36,060 nt of DNA, from the NCBI GenBank assembly GCA_019649035.1, contig BMAT01003490.1:35633-71692 (forward strand). Reading direction: 5' to 3'. The notes below the pieces were generated by a model that was not told the DNA's origin, searched no databases, and saw only the letters and a program-made list of their open reading frames with translations. Made by a program: the position numbers and the translations under genes. The stretch is from Elysia marginata. Its lineage: Eukaryota; Mollusca; Gastropoda; Plakobranchidae. This document shows positions 19,696 to 29,858 of this stretch, in pieces (position 1 is the stretch's first letter; each line of letters opens with the position of its first letter).

Positions 19696-21020
19696 ACCAA
19701 AACACTCGTCATTATTCTTTTTTTGGATAACTAGTTAGTGGTTTCTTTTATGAATAAAAGAAAATTGAAAATTGTGATTGAAGTTACATTTGTGAACAAA
19801 TTTAAATTATTTCGTTCTGCTTCTTAAAAATTATTTTCTTGCTTATCTTTTTCCCGGTGGATGGAAACTGAACATTTCAAGATTTAACTTTTGTGTTATA
19901 GTCCGCTCTGTGAAAACTTTGACTTCCCTGACCATGCTGCCTCAATATGAAATAGATGCTAAATGCCTGTTTGTAATTGTATACGTCCTGTGTTATTTGT
20001 ACATTTTGCAGAAAGTGAAATTCAGATTCCATGTGATGATAACTCTATTTTTCCTGTTAGCTAGATTAAATTTATTATGGTTGGGAATCAAAGAATTTTT
20101 TTCTTGACTTTGTTAGTACGGTTTTGGAGATAATTTTTTGATAAACTGAAGCAACACAAATGCTTTTAAATGTGCCTTTCGTTGACTTAACTTATGTATC
20201 ACATGTTGCTATATGATTTGATGCGACGATAAGAATTACCTGTAGTTATGTAGAAAAAAATTAGGCAAATCCTTATCAATCCATGATTTACTTAACTGTT
20301 TACAAACTTTCTTTTTGTATATCAGTTTGAGAAAGACATTATTTTGATTGTTTTCACGACACTTATCAGAGTGGCTAATGGTCAAGGTTCATATGCCAAA
20401 AGTGGAATAGTTTTTCACAGCAAAATGAACAATGTCTAACCTACCTTGGAATGACTATGTGATGCCTTCGATGATAAAAAATGACTGAGTTTATATCCTG
20501 AGAACCTTTTTTTGAATGAAGATGTTTTTCCTGTGCAATTAAATTGGCTACAAATCATAAGTTTTGTACAAATATTACCATAATTATGCATGAGAAAATT
20601 TGAGGTTGAAGATCGGGTCAAATAATACTTTTGGAGCATGGATTTTAATAATTGGGTGAACCAAAGAGAGCGATGCAGTTGCTTAAAGTCTAAGGCTCGT
20701 CTACATCAATTGTCATTTTAACACTCAAAGGTAGTTGAATCCAATAGATTGCATTATTTTTCTCTATTTTTTTTTCTAAAATGAGACCTAGCTAGGATGT
20801 AACATCCAACAATTTAACAGTGCATGTGTATGCCCTACAACTACAAGGCCTCACTTTGTTCTGACCTTTGGTTAAAGTCTTTGAACATAAATTAAAAAAA
20901 AAACACAAAAAAAACAATGGAGCAAATGATAACTGACTAAGAATGAGCTTGGGAGTGAAAACTGAATACAGTGCAATCCTGATAAAGTCAAGACCTTGGA
21001 ATTGAAAATATATGTTGACT
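19696..21020. other. AT-rich stretch, no gene seen
   Basis: Short ORFs here (for example 19910-20107 +, 20436-20639 -, 20792-21040 -) lack domains, splice support or unusual composition. No repeat structure stands out. Confidence 0.5.
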
Positions 21021-21412
21021 TTAACCTTTTCCCATCGCACGCTCTTAGCTTCTATTATTCGCTGTGCACGTTAGGCTGTCTGGCTGGCTATTCCCTGCGT
21101 ACGCACGTTTTTTAGGCATTTTAAAAAAATCACCAAAATTCACAGAATTATTTTATTGCTATGTGTTTGGTATGGATGGAAAGGTAATTTTGTGGTCTAC
21201 AATTTGAAAAACATAATACATCTTTATTTTGTAACTTCGAGATGAAAGAAAATTGCAGAGACGAGTNNNNNNNNNNNNNNNNNNNNNNNNNNNNNNNNNN
21301 NNNNNNNNNNNNNNNNNNNNNNNNNNNNNNNNNNNNNNNNNNNNNNNNNNNNNNNNNNNNNNNNNNNNCAGGCGCCGCATCGAACGGATGCGGTGTGATG
21401 GGAAAAGGTTAA
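21021..21412. mobile_element. piggyBac-like MITE interrupted by an assembly gap
   Basis: TTAACCTTTTCCCATCGCAC at 21021-21040 is mirrored by GTGATGGGAAAAGGTTAA at 21395-21412. This gives TTAA duplications and terminal repeats of about 16 bases (CCTTTTCCCATCRCAC). TTAA targets are the mark of piggyBac elements. Outside the unit, GTTGACTTTAACC occurs at the left junction (21015-21027) and again just right of the element (near 21419-21431). The 102-base N run at 21267-21368 lies inside, so the true length and any coding content are unknown. Confidence 0.6.
21267..21368. other. Assembly gap (102 N)
   Basis: A run of 102 N. The two ORFs that appear to cross it on the - strand are artefacts of reading through N. 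Confidence 0.99.
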
Positions 21413-23702
21413 GCAAGAGTTGACTTTAACCATAAAAAAAATATAAAATCTTATGGTTATATATAATGAAAGAGATAAAACCCCACTCTTGGGTACAATT
21501 TCTTTTTTTTTTTTAACCTTCATTATTTTGTAACCATGCCTCAAGATTTTTTCTCATGCTGAAATGCCTTCACAATGTATTATTAGCAAAGCCATTGGCC
21601 CTCTACTTTTTAACTTGATGCCAACCATGGGTGTACTATTTTAAGTGTTCATCTCAAAGTTAAGGCTAATACACCACAAAGGGGTAAAAATGTGCTGTAG
21701 GCAATAGATAAACCTACCTTAGTTCATTACTCAACTACAATTAAGAGAGAATGTTTGGTATTTGGTATACAGTACAGTCCACTTATATCAACAGCCACTT
21801 TATTGACATTTCGACATATTTATGTGTTTTGCTATGTCGAAAATTTTCCCTCTATAGTCTTACTATACAATTCCTCTTATAATGACCTTTCCCCCACCTT
21901 TTTTGCTTTATTGACATGCTGACTAGTGAAATAATTGTTTAAAAAAATATAGAAAGAACAAACAGGTTATGACTTTACTGAAAAATGATTTGATTAGTTA
22001 TAAAAACAAGAAAAACTAAGAACACAGCAAAACAAATGTCTCCCATTCCAAGGTCATGTTCCATGAAAAGCAAAACAAGGGAAGTTTTTAATTATCATTA
22101 ATGGTAAGTATCAGCGTTGTTCGCACTTATTTTTTCCACTTTGTATTTTATCTATCGGTATTTATCTCTGAAAGCATGTTGGTACAAGCAGATTGCACTT
22201 TTGTATGTAAGTCAATAAATGATTTTATAAATCTATAAATGGAATAAGCAGTTACTCTATGGTTTAACATGATATGTAAGCCTATTTGCTTTGAAAACTT
22301 TTCTGGTCCATGTCAGATGGATCTAACTAATCAAATTCAGCTGAAAAAGTGAAATGTTTGACATGTAGATGCTGTTGATGATCTTTTTAATAGCTAAGAT
22401 CTCAATCTTTCTGTTCTTGATTTGTGAGAGGGGAAGTTGCAGCCAATTACTAAATTATATAGGTCCACATAATTTTCATATGTATAAAATTGATCATACA
22501 TTACTGTATATTCTGACATTGTCACCTTGTATTGCAGCCTAAACAACTGGTACAAGGGTGATGCTGCCTGTGAAAACATGAGCATTCACTTGGCTATTTG
22601 CATTTAGAATGAATCATATTGTGTGTATTGGTTCATATTTGTATCATTATTTATCCACAGTCCACATATCGTTTAATTGCAGGCAATCATCTTACTTAAT
22701 CAAGACTAGATTCATTAGTTTGTGATGATTTGTTTTATTTCGAGGACCACAGTAAAATAAAGCTCAATTTTTTTACTACAAACCTTTGGTGGTGTTACTT
22801 ATCTTGAGTGAGAAAACTGTGTGTATCAAATTATCCTGGGATTTATACATGTACACGTATTCAAAAAGTTTTTCATAAAATAGAGGAATAAGATTGAACT
22901 CTTTTAAATTTAGCAAGAAGTTAGCTTGTGTGATATGAAGAGTGTTAGTCACCACTCCTCTAGAGATATTATGCCATTAAAGCAAACCTACATCTAATAA
23001 GGAAATTCCAGAAACATTGACAAACAATTGTATCCTACGATCCATAGAGTGGTTGTGATCTTTAGATGTGTAAATACTATTTCTGGTGTACTATGAAATA
23101 AAGTTCAACATCTGTAAGAGCCACGGGTCACTAGAATGCCACTTTAGAAGGACAATCACAATGAGATAAATTTTATTTTAAAGCATATAAACGCAAGGCC
23201 TAAGAGGCACTACTACATGCCATGTTGGGCTAAGCCTTGAAAACTGTTTGAGGACTGTTACCTCTAATCTAATTGTAGTTGAGAGTAAAGTCATTAATAA
23301 CATTTACAATACTGTACTGCTTAACATGGTGTTATGCAAGTCCCTACAAATTCAGTTACTGTCTTTGAGATTTTACTATTACTGTACTACTTAATATGTT
23401 GATATCTAATGGGCCATATTAACATGTACTTTTGCTTTATAAATTTTTAAAGATATATTGTTGTTTTGTTGATACAGGTGGTTTTAAATTTTTGTATCTC
23501 AATTTTTGGACAATTAGATTATCCCTGACGCAGTCAGAGGACAGGGTTTATTCATTGGCCAAACAATCTGCCTTGTCCGTATTTACAAACTTAAGTGGCA
23601 ACACTCAAATTTTTTTTTATACTAAATTATGTAGGTTGCATTGCCAGCACTTGAAAGATAATATAAACTGATTATAGAATACATCTATTCTTTAACATAT
23701 AC
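21413..23702. other. AT-rich stretch, no gene seen
   Basis: No supported exon. At 21774-21905 a TACAGTCCACTTATATCAAC start followed by 'ATTGACAT' phrases resembles a Tigger-type terminus, but no partner end was found. Several AATAAA signals occur, for example near 22755. The 79-codon ORF at 23432-23671 is not recognised. Confidence 0.45.
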
Positions 23703-25215
23703 ATTGGGTGGCCCGGAAAAAAGTCCCCAGCTTTGGAGTGCCATATCTCTGACAGTCTTTGCGCAATATGATGAATCAAATATTACATACTACAATACCA
23801 CGCCAAATATCAACAAAACCTGTTAATAAATAGCAAAATGAGCGATGTTTTAAAAAAGTTACCCAAACTAACGAAAAACACACTGGACCTCCGCGGTAAA
23901 GCTGTTTTGCAATCCCCGCTGCGCACCCTGAAAGCACAATGCTGACACACTTCTGTGTGCTGCACTGTTGAACGGAAGTGATTGCTTGTGCATGACCAGC
24001 TAACGAATATCAAAATAGTACTATGACCCTTGCTTGATTCAATTTTCTTGGGAAATAATCATGGTCTTGTGATCATCATCAAATACTTTATTAGCTGTTG
24101 AACAAAAGTTTGAAACTGCCTTTATGAACATCAAGTGAACTGTGAGTGAAACGGCTTGATCTACCAGTATAGCTTTCTGTAGAGCAGATAAAACTGTGAT
24201 AGAGATTCTATCCAAAGAGAAAAGCTTGTGCAGTGCACAGATTGTGCAAGAATGGATCTAAGAAGTCAATAGTTTGGTCGTTCAACAGACTCATCTCTGA
24301 GATTGAACTAACTGGATTGTCAGATAGAAAGTTGGGCAGTGGCAGACCTCAGTCTGCAAGAACTCAAGAAAATCTTGATCGTTTAGAAATGATACAGTCA
24401 CCTTAAGACAGGCTGAAGACCCATAAATCATCCAGAAATCATCAGAATTACAAATAGTAAGAAGAACTGTACAAAGAATTGTAAAAAGGGATCTGAAATT
24501 AAAGGCTTACCAACGATTCAGATAGCAGAAAAAAGGAAAGTGTGAAAGAGAAAAGATGCTTTTTCGATCGCGGTGCTTTCTGAACAGATTTACCGATGAA
24601 GATGTCTAGTAAATTATCTTCACAGATGAAGAAGACTTGACTTTTAGAGATTGCTAAAAATAGTCAAAATGACGTCTACAGAAGAAAGAAGTTTGACATC
24701 CCTCTGCAGCAGTTTTACCTTGAAACAAATCGGCTTTCGCTCAAAGGCATGGTTTCTGTGTGCCTGTGCTGGAATGGCAAATTCGAGACTTTTTTTTATC
24801 CTTGATACTAAAGCTTCGAATGTCAATTTAGTGAATTACATCTCTCTGCCTTGAAAAAAAAAATTCCTTCCCTGATGATGTCCCAAACTTTATCCCCAAG
24901 GTGACTTTATTCTGCAACAAGACAGTGCTACTACGCACACAAGTCAAACAACCCAACGATTTCTCATAGGTCAAGGAGTCGATTTCATTGCCAAAGATGA
25001 CTGGCCACCACAATCTCCAGATTTGAATCGGATGGAGTATGCAGTATGGGACTCGCTTGCTGAGAAGAGCTACGTGGGACGGCCAATTCCCTTCACTGAA
25101 AATGAACTGAAGTAAAACTTAAGAAAATGCTGGAGACATATAGGTATTGAGAAAGTGAGAAAGGCAATCGCAACATGGCGCAAAAGAGTTATGCTGTTGT
25201 TAGGCTAGAGGGAGG
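23703..25215 (+). pseudogene. Decayed mariner/maT-type transposon (IS630-Tc1-mariner)
   Basis: From about 24450 the broken frame reads VRRTVQRIVKRDLKLKAYQR (DNA-binding HTH), then IIFTDEEDLTF (first catalytic Asp), then LFQQDSATTHTSQTTQRFLI (second Asp), and AKDDWPPQSPDLNRMEYAVW with the third acidic residue. Thirty-seven residues separate the second Asp from that Glu, giving a DD37E/D arrangement close to maT/DD37E mariners. It ends with LRKCWRHI and KVRKAIATWRKRV. Several stops and frameshifts inactivate it. The left terminus is probably near 23704 (ATTGGGTGGCCCGGAAAAAA); the matching right terminus is not visible and seems lost at the junction with the LINE fragment that follows. Confidence 0.8.
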
Positions 25216-25354
25216 TTCTACAGATCACTTGAAAAACTGATTACACTGGAGTTCATGAACTGTTTTTTCACGTCTGAAGTGCATGGTACCTAGAATCAAA
25301 TAAGTTCTAAACAAATAAAGCCAGAAGCGTAAAACTTCACACAACTTGACTTGA

Positions 25355-25925
25355 ATACAAGGCTTGACTATTGTAAGTCGTTACTAGCTAATTTGCCCTC
25401 AAAATCTATTCAGAGACTTCAGAGATTTCAGAATAATGCAGCTAGGATGATCCTCAAAAAGAACAAAAGGGAGCATGTAACACCGCTTCTTGTACATGTA
25501 CATTGGCTTCCTGTAGATGCTAGCATTAAATTTATGTTAGCTGTACTTTGTCACAAAGTTCTACAAAACAAAGCTCCATTGTATTTGTCATCTATGATTA
25601 GCGTTTACAAACCATCTTGCACATTGGGCAGTAGCAGTAAAGATTCGTTAGTTGTACCTACAGTGAAAACTAAGACCTATGGAAAAAAAACATTTTCATA
25701 TGCAGCTCCTCTTGTTTGGAACTCGCTTCCTCTGCCTATTTAACAGATAAAGGACTCGCAGGAGTTTAAGTCTGCGTTAAAAACGCACCTATTCCAAATG
25801 TATCTGTCCTAACTTTATTTTGTTCTGTGAATGTGTATTGAAAAGATGTCAATGTCATTGTTGTCTAATGCACTTTGAGCTTTTTGTAACAGCGCTATAT
25901 AAATGTTCTTATTACTTTGTCTTAT
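25355..25925 (+). pseudogene. CR1/L2-type LINE 3' fragment
   Basis: The open stretch to 25743 encodes TRLDYCKSLLANLPSKSIQR, then QRFQNNAARMILKKNKREHV, HWLPVDASIKFMLAVLCHKV and KKTFSYAAPLVWNSLPLP. This is the C-terminal part of a CR1/L2-clade reverse transcriptase ORF. After one stop it continues DSQEFKSALKTHLFQMYLS. The 3' end has the usual GCGCTATATAAATG near 25892 followed by a TTATTACTTTGTCTTATT tail. It is a 5'-truncated copy of a family different from the copy at 27122. Confidence 0.8.
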
Positions 25926-26222
25926 TATGTGTGTATTTTCATGTAAATACCCGTAACAGGTATGGCATCATATTTATAGGGTGACAAAGTTAAGGACTTT
26001 TGGCTACCTGATATGTTTATTTTATCTTTACAATCCTTTGGTATAAGAGGCAGAGAGAGCAATATATTCAGATGATCAGTAAAGAACTTTTGCACAAGAA
26101 ATCTTAGTTTGTGATAAGGAGCACAAGGTGAAATAAAAAAAGGTGTGCATGAAGATTGATGAAGGAATATGGAAAAAACTGTATTGTAAGGGCATTTGCA
26201 GTTGAAAAGGTAGATTTATACT
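25926..26222. other. Non-coding stretch, nothing seen
   Basis: AT-rich sequence between a LINE tail and a small MITE, without an ORF or a repeat that I recognise. Confidence 0.4.
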
Positions 26223-26224
26223 TA

Positions 26225-26365
26225 CAGCGGAGTTCACTTACTTAATAATACTGATAATTTGAATTTATGGATCAATTGAACCGATTTTAGAACCCCAAAA
26301 GTATTTTTTTTCTTTGTCAACTATAAACAAACTCAAAATTCTGATACTTTGAACTGAGTCAGCCG
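26225..26365. mobile_element. Small pogo/Tigger-like MITE (141 bp)
   Basis: The left end is CAGCGGAGTTCACTTACTTA and the inverse of the right end is CGGCTGACTCAGTTCAAAGT. Both are followed by a variant of ATACTGATAATTTGA or GTATCAGAATTTTGA, and TA flanks both sides (26223-26224, 26366-26367). The match is imperfect, so the copy is old. Confidence 0.4.
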
Positions 26366-26633
26366 TACCCTAGCACTTTAGCTTAAATAGGGTGTACTTT
26401 GCCACTAGGGGTGCTCAAGTCGACAGTATTTCATTTTGCAATTTTGCGTTCTTTTTTTTTGCCATGGTAACAGTCTTGGATTTCAAGGGAACTTTCTATG
26501 CATTATGTTGCTTTTATTTTTTCAGTTGGAGCTTTGAAACTCAATACACGAGAATTTCAACAATTTGTCAACAGGAATTTACAATATTCCTTGTACTTTT
26601 TTTAGTTCTTTTTTATTACTGTAATGTCATTTG

Positions 26634-26655
26634 CTATATATATATTTATATATAT
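26634..26655. repeat. AT microsatellite
   Basis: A short TATATA run immediately left of the MITE terminus at 26656. A smaller ATATAT run lies just right of the other terminus (27069-27076), suggesting insertion into a TA-rich target. Confidence 0.6.
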
Positions 26656-27069
26656 GTCTCGCATTCTGTCCAAATGAGTCGTAAGTCGAAAGGCTTAGTT
26701 TTGAGATATAGGCTTTCAAAGTTAAGTTGGTGGTCATAAGTCATTTTTTTTTATTTCAGATATTGGCGGTATTTTTGACACCTGATTCGTGTTGAATTTC
26801 ATGTTTTATGTGGTTAATTTAAGTGGTATGGTTGATTAGGCCTCTACACCTGTATAGTTCTCTAAACTTTAAATGCATTTTCTTCCCCTTTCTGAAATTT
26901 CACAAGCCCTACTCCTGCCCACTTCAAACGGTTTTAACTTGATACAGAAGCATGATAGAGCTTTTCTGCTTGTTTTATTTGAAAGTAGAGAAAATAAGCT
27001 TTTCTGAGATACCAATATCTGCACATCTTCAAATTTTGACTTAAGACTCATTTGGACTGGTTGCAAGAC
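26656..27069. mobile_element. 414-bp MITE with 36-bp terminal inverted repeats
   Basis: The left terminus 26656-26691 (GTCTCGCATTCTGTCCAAAT then GAGTCGTAAGTCGAAA) matches the inverse of 27034-27069 (GTCTTGCAACCAGTCCAAAT then GAGTCTTAAGTCAAAA) at 30 of 36 positions. ATATAT flanks both sides. The interior has no supported coding region. Superfamily unknown. Confidence 0.65.
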
Positions 27070-27111
27070 ATATATATTATGAAATTTGATTTTTTTCTAA
27101 CAAGATAGAAA

Positions 27112-27121
27112 TAAATGTAAA
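27112..27121 (+). repeat. Possible target-site duplication, left copy
   Basis: TAAATGTAAA occurs here, immediately before the LINE, and again at 29342-29351 immediately after its ATT tail. Confidence 0.45.
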
Positions 27122-28632
27122 GAGAAGTATTGTATTACGGCCCAATACCCGATGACATTTGTGAGGCCAAGAAACGTCATCGGACTGCTGAGAAAAACTG
27201 GAGAAAAACCAGACTAGAAATTCATCGCCAACTTTTCACGAAAGCACGAAACCACACGAATAGACTCATCGTTAAATCAAAAGAAGACAGTATTAAGAGC
27301 AAGATTAGCGAGAACAAGAAAAACTCGAGAGAGCTATATCGAATCGTAGACGGCCTTTATGAGGCATTCAAAACCAGGGGAAAATTTGCCATCATTAAAA
27401 AGCAAAGAGAATTTAACGGACAAGTTTGCTAAATTTTTCACCAACAAGATCGAAAATCTTCGGAAAGAACTTGACATTTACGACCCATGGATGACCAAAA
27501 CAGTCATAAAAACAATACCAACGCTGTGCCAACTCTTGATTATTTTCCACCAGCCTTCCATAAGGAAATTAACACAATCTTAAAAATTTTACCTGATAAG
27601 ACCTGTTCGCTTGATCCTTTTCCTACTTGGATTGCGATACAATGTGCAGATGAACTAACACCTGTTATTACATCTATTGTAAATGCTGGTTTCGAATAAA
27701 GTGAAATGCCTTCTATTCTCAAGAGAGCTGTTGTCAGACCTGTGTTGAAAAAATCTGGGTAAAATAAAGATGAATTAAAAAACTATCGACCTATAAGTAA
27801 TCTAACTTTCCTAGCAAAGGTAATTGAAAAAGCAGTGTCCTCCAGGTTACAAAACTACCTAAATGAAAATGACCGCTGTACGTAGTTTCAATCAGCGTAC
27901 AAAGCCTACCACAGCACTGAGACAGCTCTCAGCTCTCCTGAGAGTGTTCAATGATATTATATGCCTTGGACCACAAATACAGCCAGTTATTTTAATTTTA
28001 CTAGGTCTAAGTGCAGCTTTTGATACTGTTGACAAACATGTTCTTTTTGAAAGATTAGAGTCTTATTTCGGTATTCAAGGTAATGCTCTTAAATGGTTAA
28101 TTTCTTACATGAACGATAGATCTATGTCTTTATCTGTGGGTAATATCTGCTCAAATCCTGAACCTGTTAAATTTGGAGTGCCACAAGGCTCAGTGCTAGG
28201 ACCAATTCTTTTCACAATGTATACTGCACCGTGAAGTGAAATTATAAAAAAATATAACCTTGATTTTCATCTCTATGCTGATGACACACAAATATACCTA
28301 CCTTTAAATACATCTCTAGATAAAATTGAAGAATGCCTTGACGAAATTAAATATTGGATGACTATAAATAAGTTAAAATTAAATGAAAATAAAACCGAAG
28401 TAATTTTCTTGTCATCAAAGACATATCCCAATGAGAATGAGGCTGTGTATAAATTAAAATTCGCTGTAGAAAGTCTTTCTATTCCAACAAGTAAAGAGGT
28501 GAGAAATCTGGGAGTTCATTTTGATTCTAAACTAAATATGGAATATCATATAAAAAAGTTAAGTCAAAGCTGCCATTTTCATCTCAGGAACCTAGGGAAA
28601 ATTAGAAACCTGATATATAGGCACACAGACAT

Positions 28633-29109
28633 ATGTTTGTGCATTCTCTTATAACAAGTCGTTTAGACTATTGCAATTCACTCTTGGTGGGAATCCCATT
28701 TTATCTCATTGAAAGACTGCAGAAAATTCAGAATAGAGCTGCTAGACTAGTGGCAAGGAAAAATATAAGAGATGATTCATTTACAATTTCAAAAGATCTT
28801 CACTGGCTGCCTATTAAGCATAGAATAGATTTTAAAATCGCCTGCCATGTTTTTAAATGTCTAAATGGACTGGCCCCCTCCTATCTTAACGACCCCATCG
28901 AGGTTTACACACCTAACAGAGTTTTAAGATCAGCAAATGAAAACCTTTTAACTGAACATCTATGTAAATCAAAACTTGAAAAGTGTTCTTTCTTTTTCTA
29001 TGCCCCTAAGCTTTGGAACAGCTTGTATACTAAAACAAAGAAGTGTCTTACTTATACGTCATTTAAATCCCATCTTAAAACAGAAATGTACATAACAGCT
29101 TATCACTAG
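28633..29109 (+). CDS. Longest surviving LINE ORF segment
   Basis: A 158-codon open segment holds the thumb and C-terminal part of the LINE reverse transcriptase ([12 protein letters not shown] to [15 protein letters not shown]). It is part of the inactive element at 27122-29341, not a separate gene. Confidence 0.8.
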   Translation: MFVHSLITSRLDYCNSLLVGIPFYLIERLQKIQNRAARLVARKNIRDDSFTISKDLHWLPIKHRIDFKIACHVFKCLNGLAPSYLNDPIEVYTPNRVLRSANENLLTEHLCKSKLEKCSFFFYAPKLWNSLYTKTKKCLTYTSFKSHLKTEMYITAYH

Positions 29110-29277
29110 ATTTTTGTTGCCTTTAATTTTCAGATCAACAATAATTAGGACTATTTCTCTTAATACCTTTTCAGTTAGTATGTACTTATAAAAGTTTACA
29201 CTTTTTAATTTTTTTTCATGTATTATACTATATCAATATCATGTACACAAATTTTAATGTCTATAATTATATGTAAA

Positions 29278-29341
29278 AGCGCCATCGAGCACTTTTCTGT
29301 GGATTTTAGGCGCTATAAAAATACATTATTATTATTATTAT
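29278..29341 (+). repeat. LINE 3' hairpin and ATT microsatellite tail
   Basis: AGCGCC at 29278-29283 pairs with GGCGCT at 29309-29314, followed by ATAAAAATACATT and five to six ATT units. Such hairpin-plus-microsatellite ends are the template-recognition region of CR1/L2-clade LINEs. Confidence 0.6.
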
Positions 29342-29351
29342 TAAATGTAAA
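29342..29351 (+). repeat. Possible target-site duplication, right copy
   Basis: TAAATGTAAA follows the ATT tail and equals the 10 bases at 27112-27121. Confidence 0.45.
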
Positions 29352-29696
29352 TATTGCAAAACCCTTTGAAAAAAAACAATATTATAAAAATCTTATGAGA
29401 AGTTATTGACTTTTTGTGTGCTATAAGATGCTCTTTAGAGTATGTAGAAAATTGCAGGAAAAGAACTCTTTTTTTATTTGTTGGACTAATTAAAATAAAA
29501 ATATCAAAACCTTCTGTTTTAAGAATTGGGACGCATATAGTAATGAAAATGTTTTGGAAGACTGCAGGTAACACAATAAACATCAGAGAACACCTATAAA
29601 GTAAATTTTTTTTTTATATTTCATACTCATTTCAGCCCAATAACAGCCACGCAAACACCTTAAAATGCACAAAAATATCTAAAGGCAGGGAGTATA

Positions 29697-29762
29697 AGAT
29701 AAGAAAATGAGTGGAAGAAGAAGAGAGAGAGAAGAGGATGGAGTATGGAGAGAGAGAGTGTG
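29697..29762 (+). repeat. Purine-rich GA tract
   Basis: Mostly G and A, with GAGAGAGAGAAGAGG and GGAGAGAGAGAGTGTGTG segments. Low complexity. Confidence 0.6.
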
Positions 29763-29852
29763 TGCCAACACAAATTAACAAGACAATGTATAATATATTA
29801 GAAAAAAAAAAGAAAGAACAACATAGCAAGTGTAGTGGAGTCCTGCTCATCT

Positions 29853-29858
29853 TTTATT
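29853..29858 (-). terminator. Candidate polyadenylation signal on the - strand
   Basis: TTTATT on + is AATAAA on -, in the - strand context GATAATGCAATAAAAGATGA, followed further on by TGTGTTGGCACACACTC (GT-rich). If used by the gene at 35190, its 3' UTR would be 5.3 kb; a nearer site such as the one near 33659 is also possible. Confidence 0.2.

Larger units (their letters stand above)
27122..29341 (+). pseudogene. 5'-truncated CR1/L2-type LINE with reverse transcriptase
   Basis: The broken ORF2 reads, in order: a pre-RT linker (AKKRHRTAEKNWRKTRLEIH; KFAKFFTNKIENLRKELD in another frame); RT motifs NYRPISNLTFLAKVIEKAVS (from about 27784), GLSAAFDTVDKHVLFERLES, FGVPQGSVLGPILFTMY and LYADDTQIYLPL (YADD at 28274-28285); then [67 protein letters not shown] and KLWNSLY, to a stop near 29107. 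The endonuclease domain is absent (5' truncation). Frameshifts near 27390, 27890 and 28640 and stops near 27699, 27762 and 28233 make it inactive. The 3' end has a GGCGCTATAAAAATACATT motif and an ATT tail. Confidence 0.9.

Noticed and set aside
21159-21544. Two - strand ORFs spanning the N run
   Set aside because: They exist only because N codons are read through; the real sequence is unknown.
26392-26739. 115-codon + strand ORF with hydrophobic stretches
   Set aside because: It runs across poly-T, a TATA microsatellite and a MITE terminus, so its apparent membrane segments come from low-complexity DNA.
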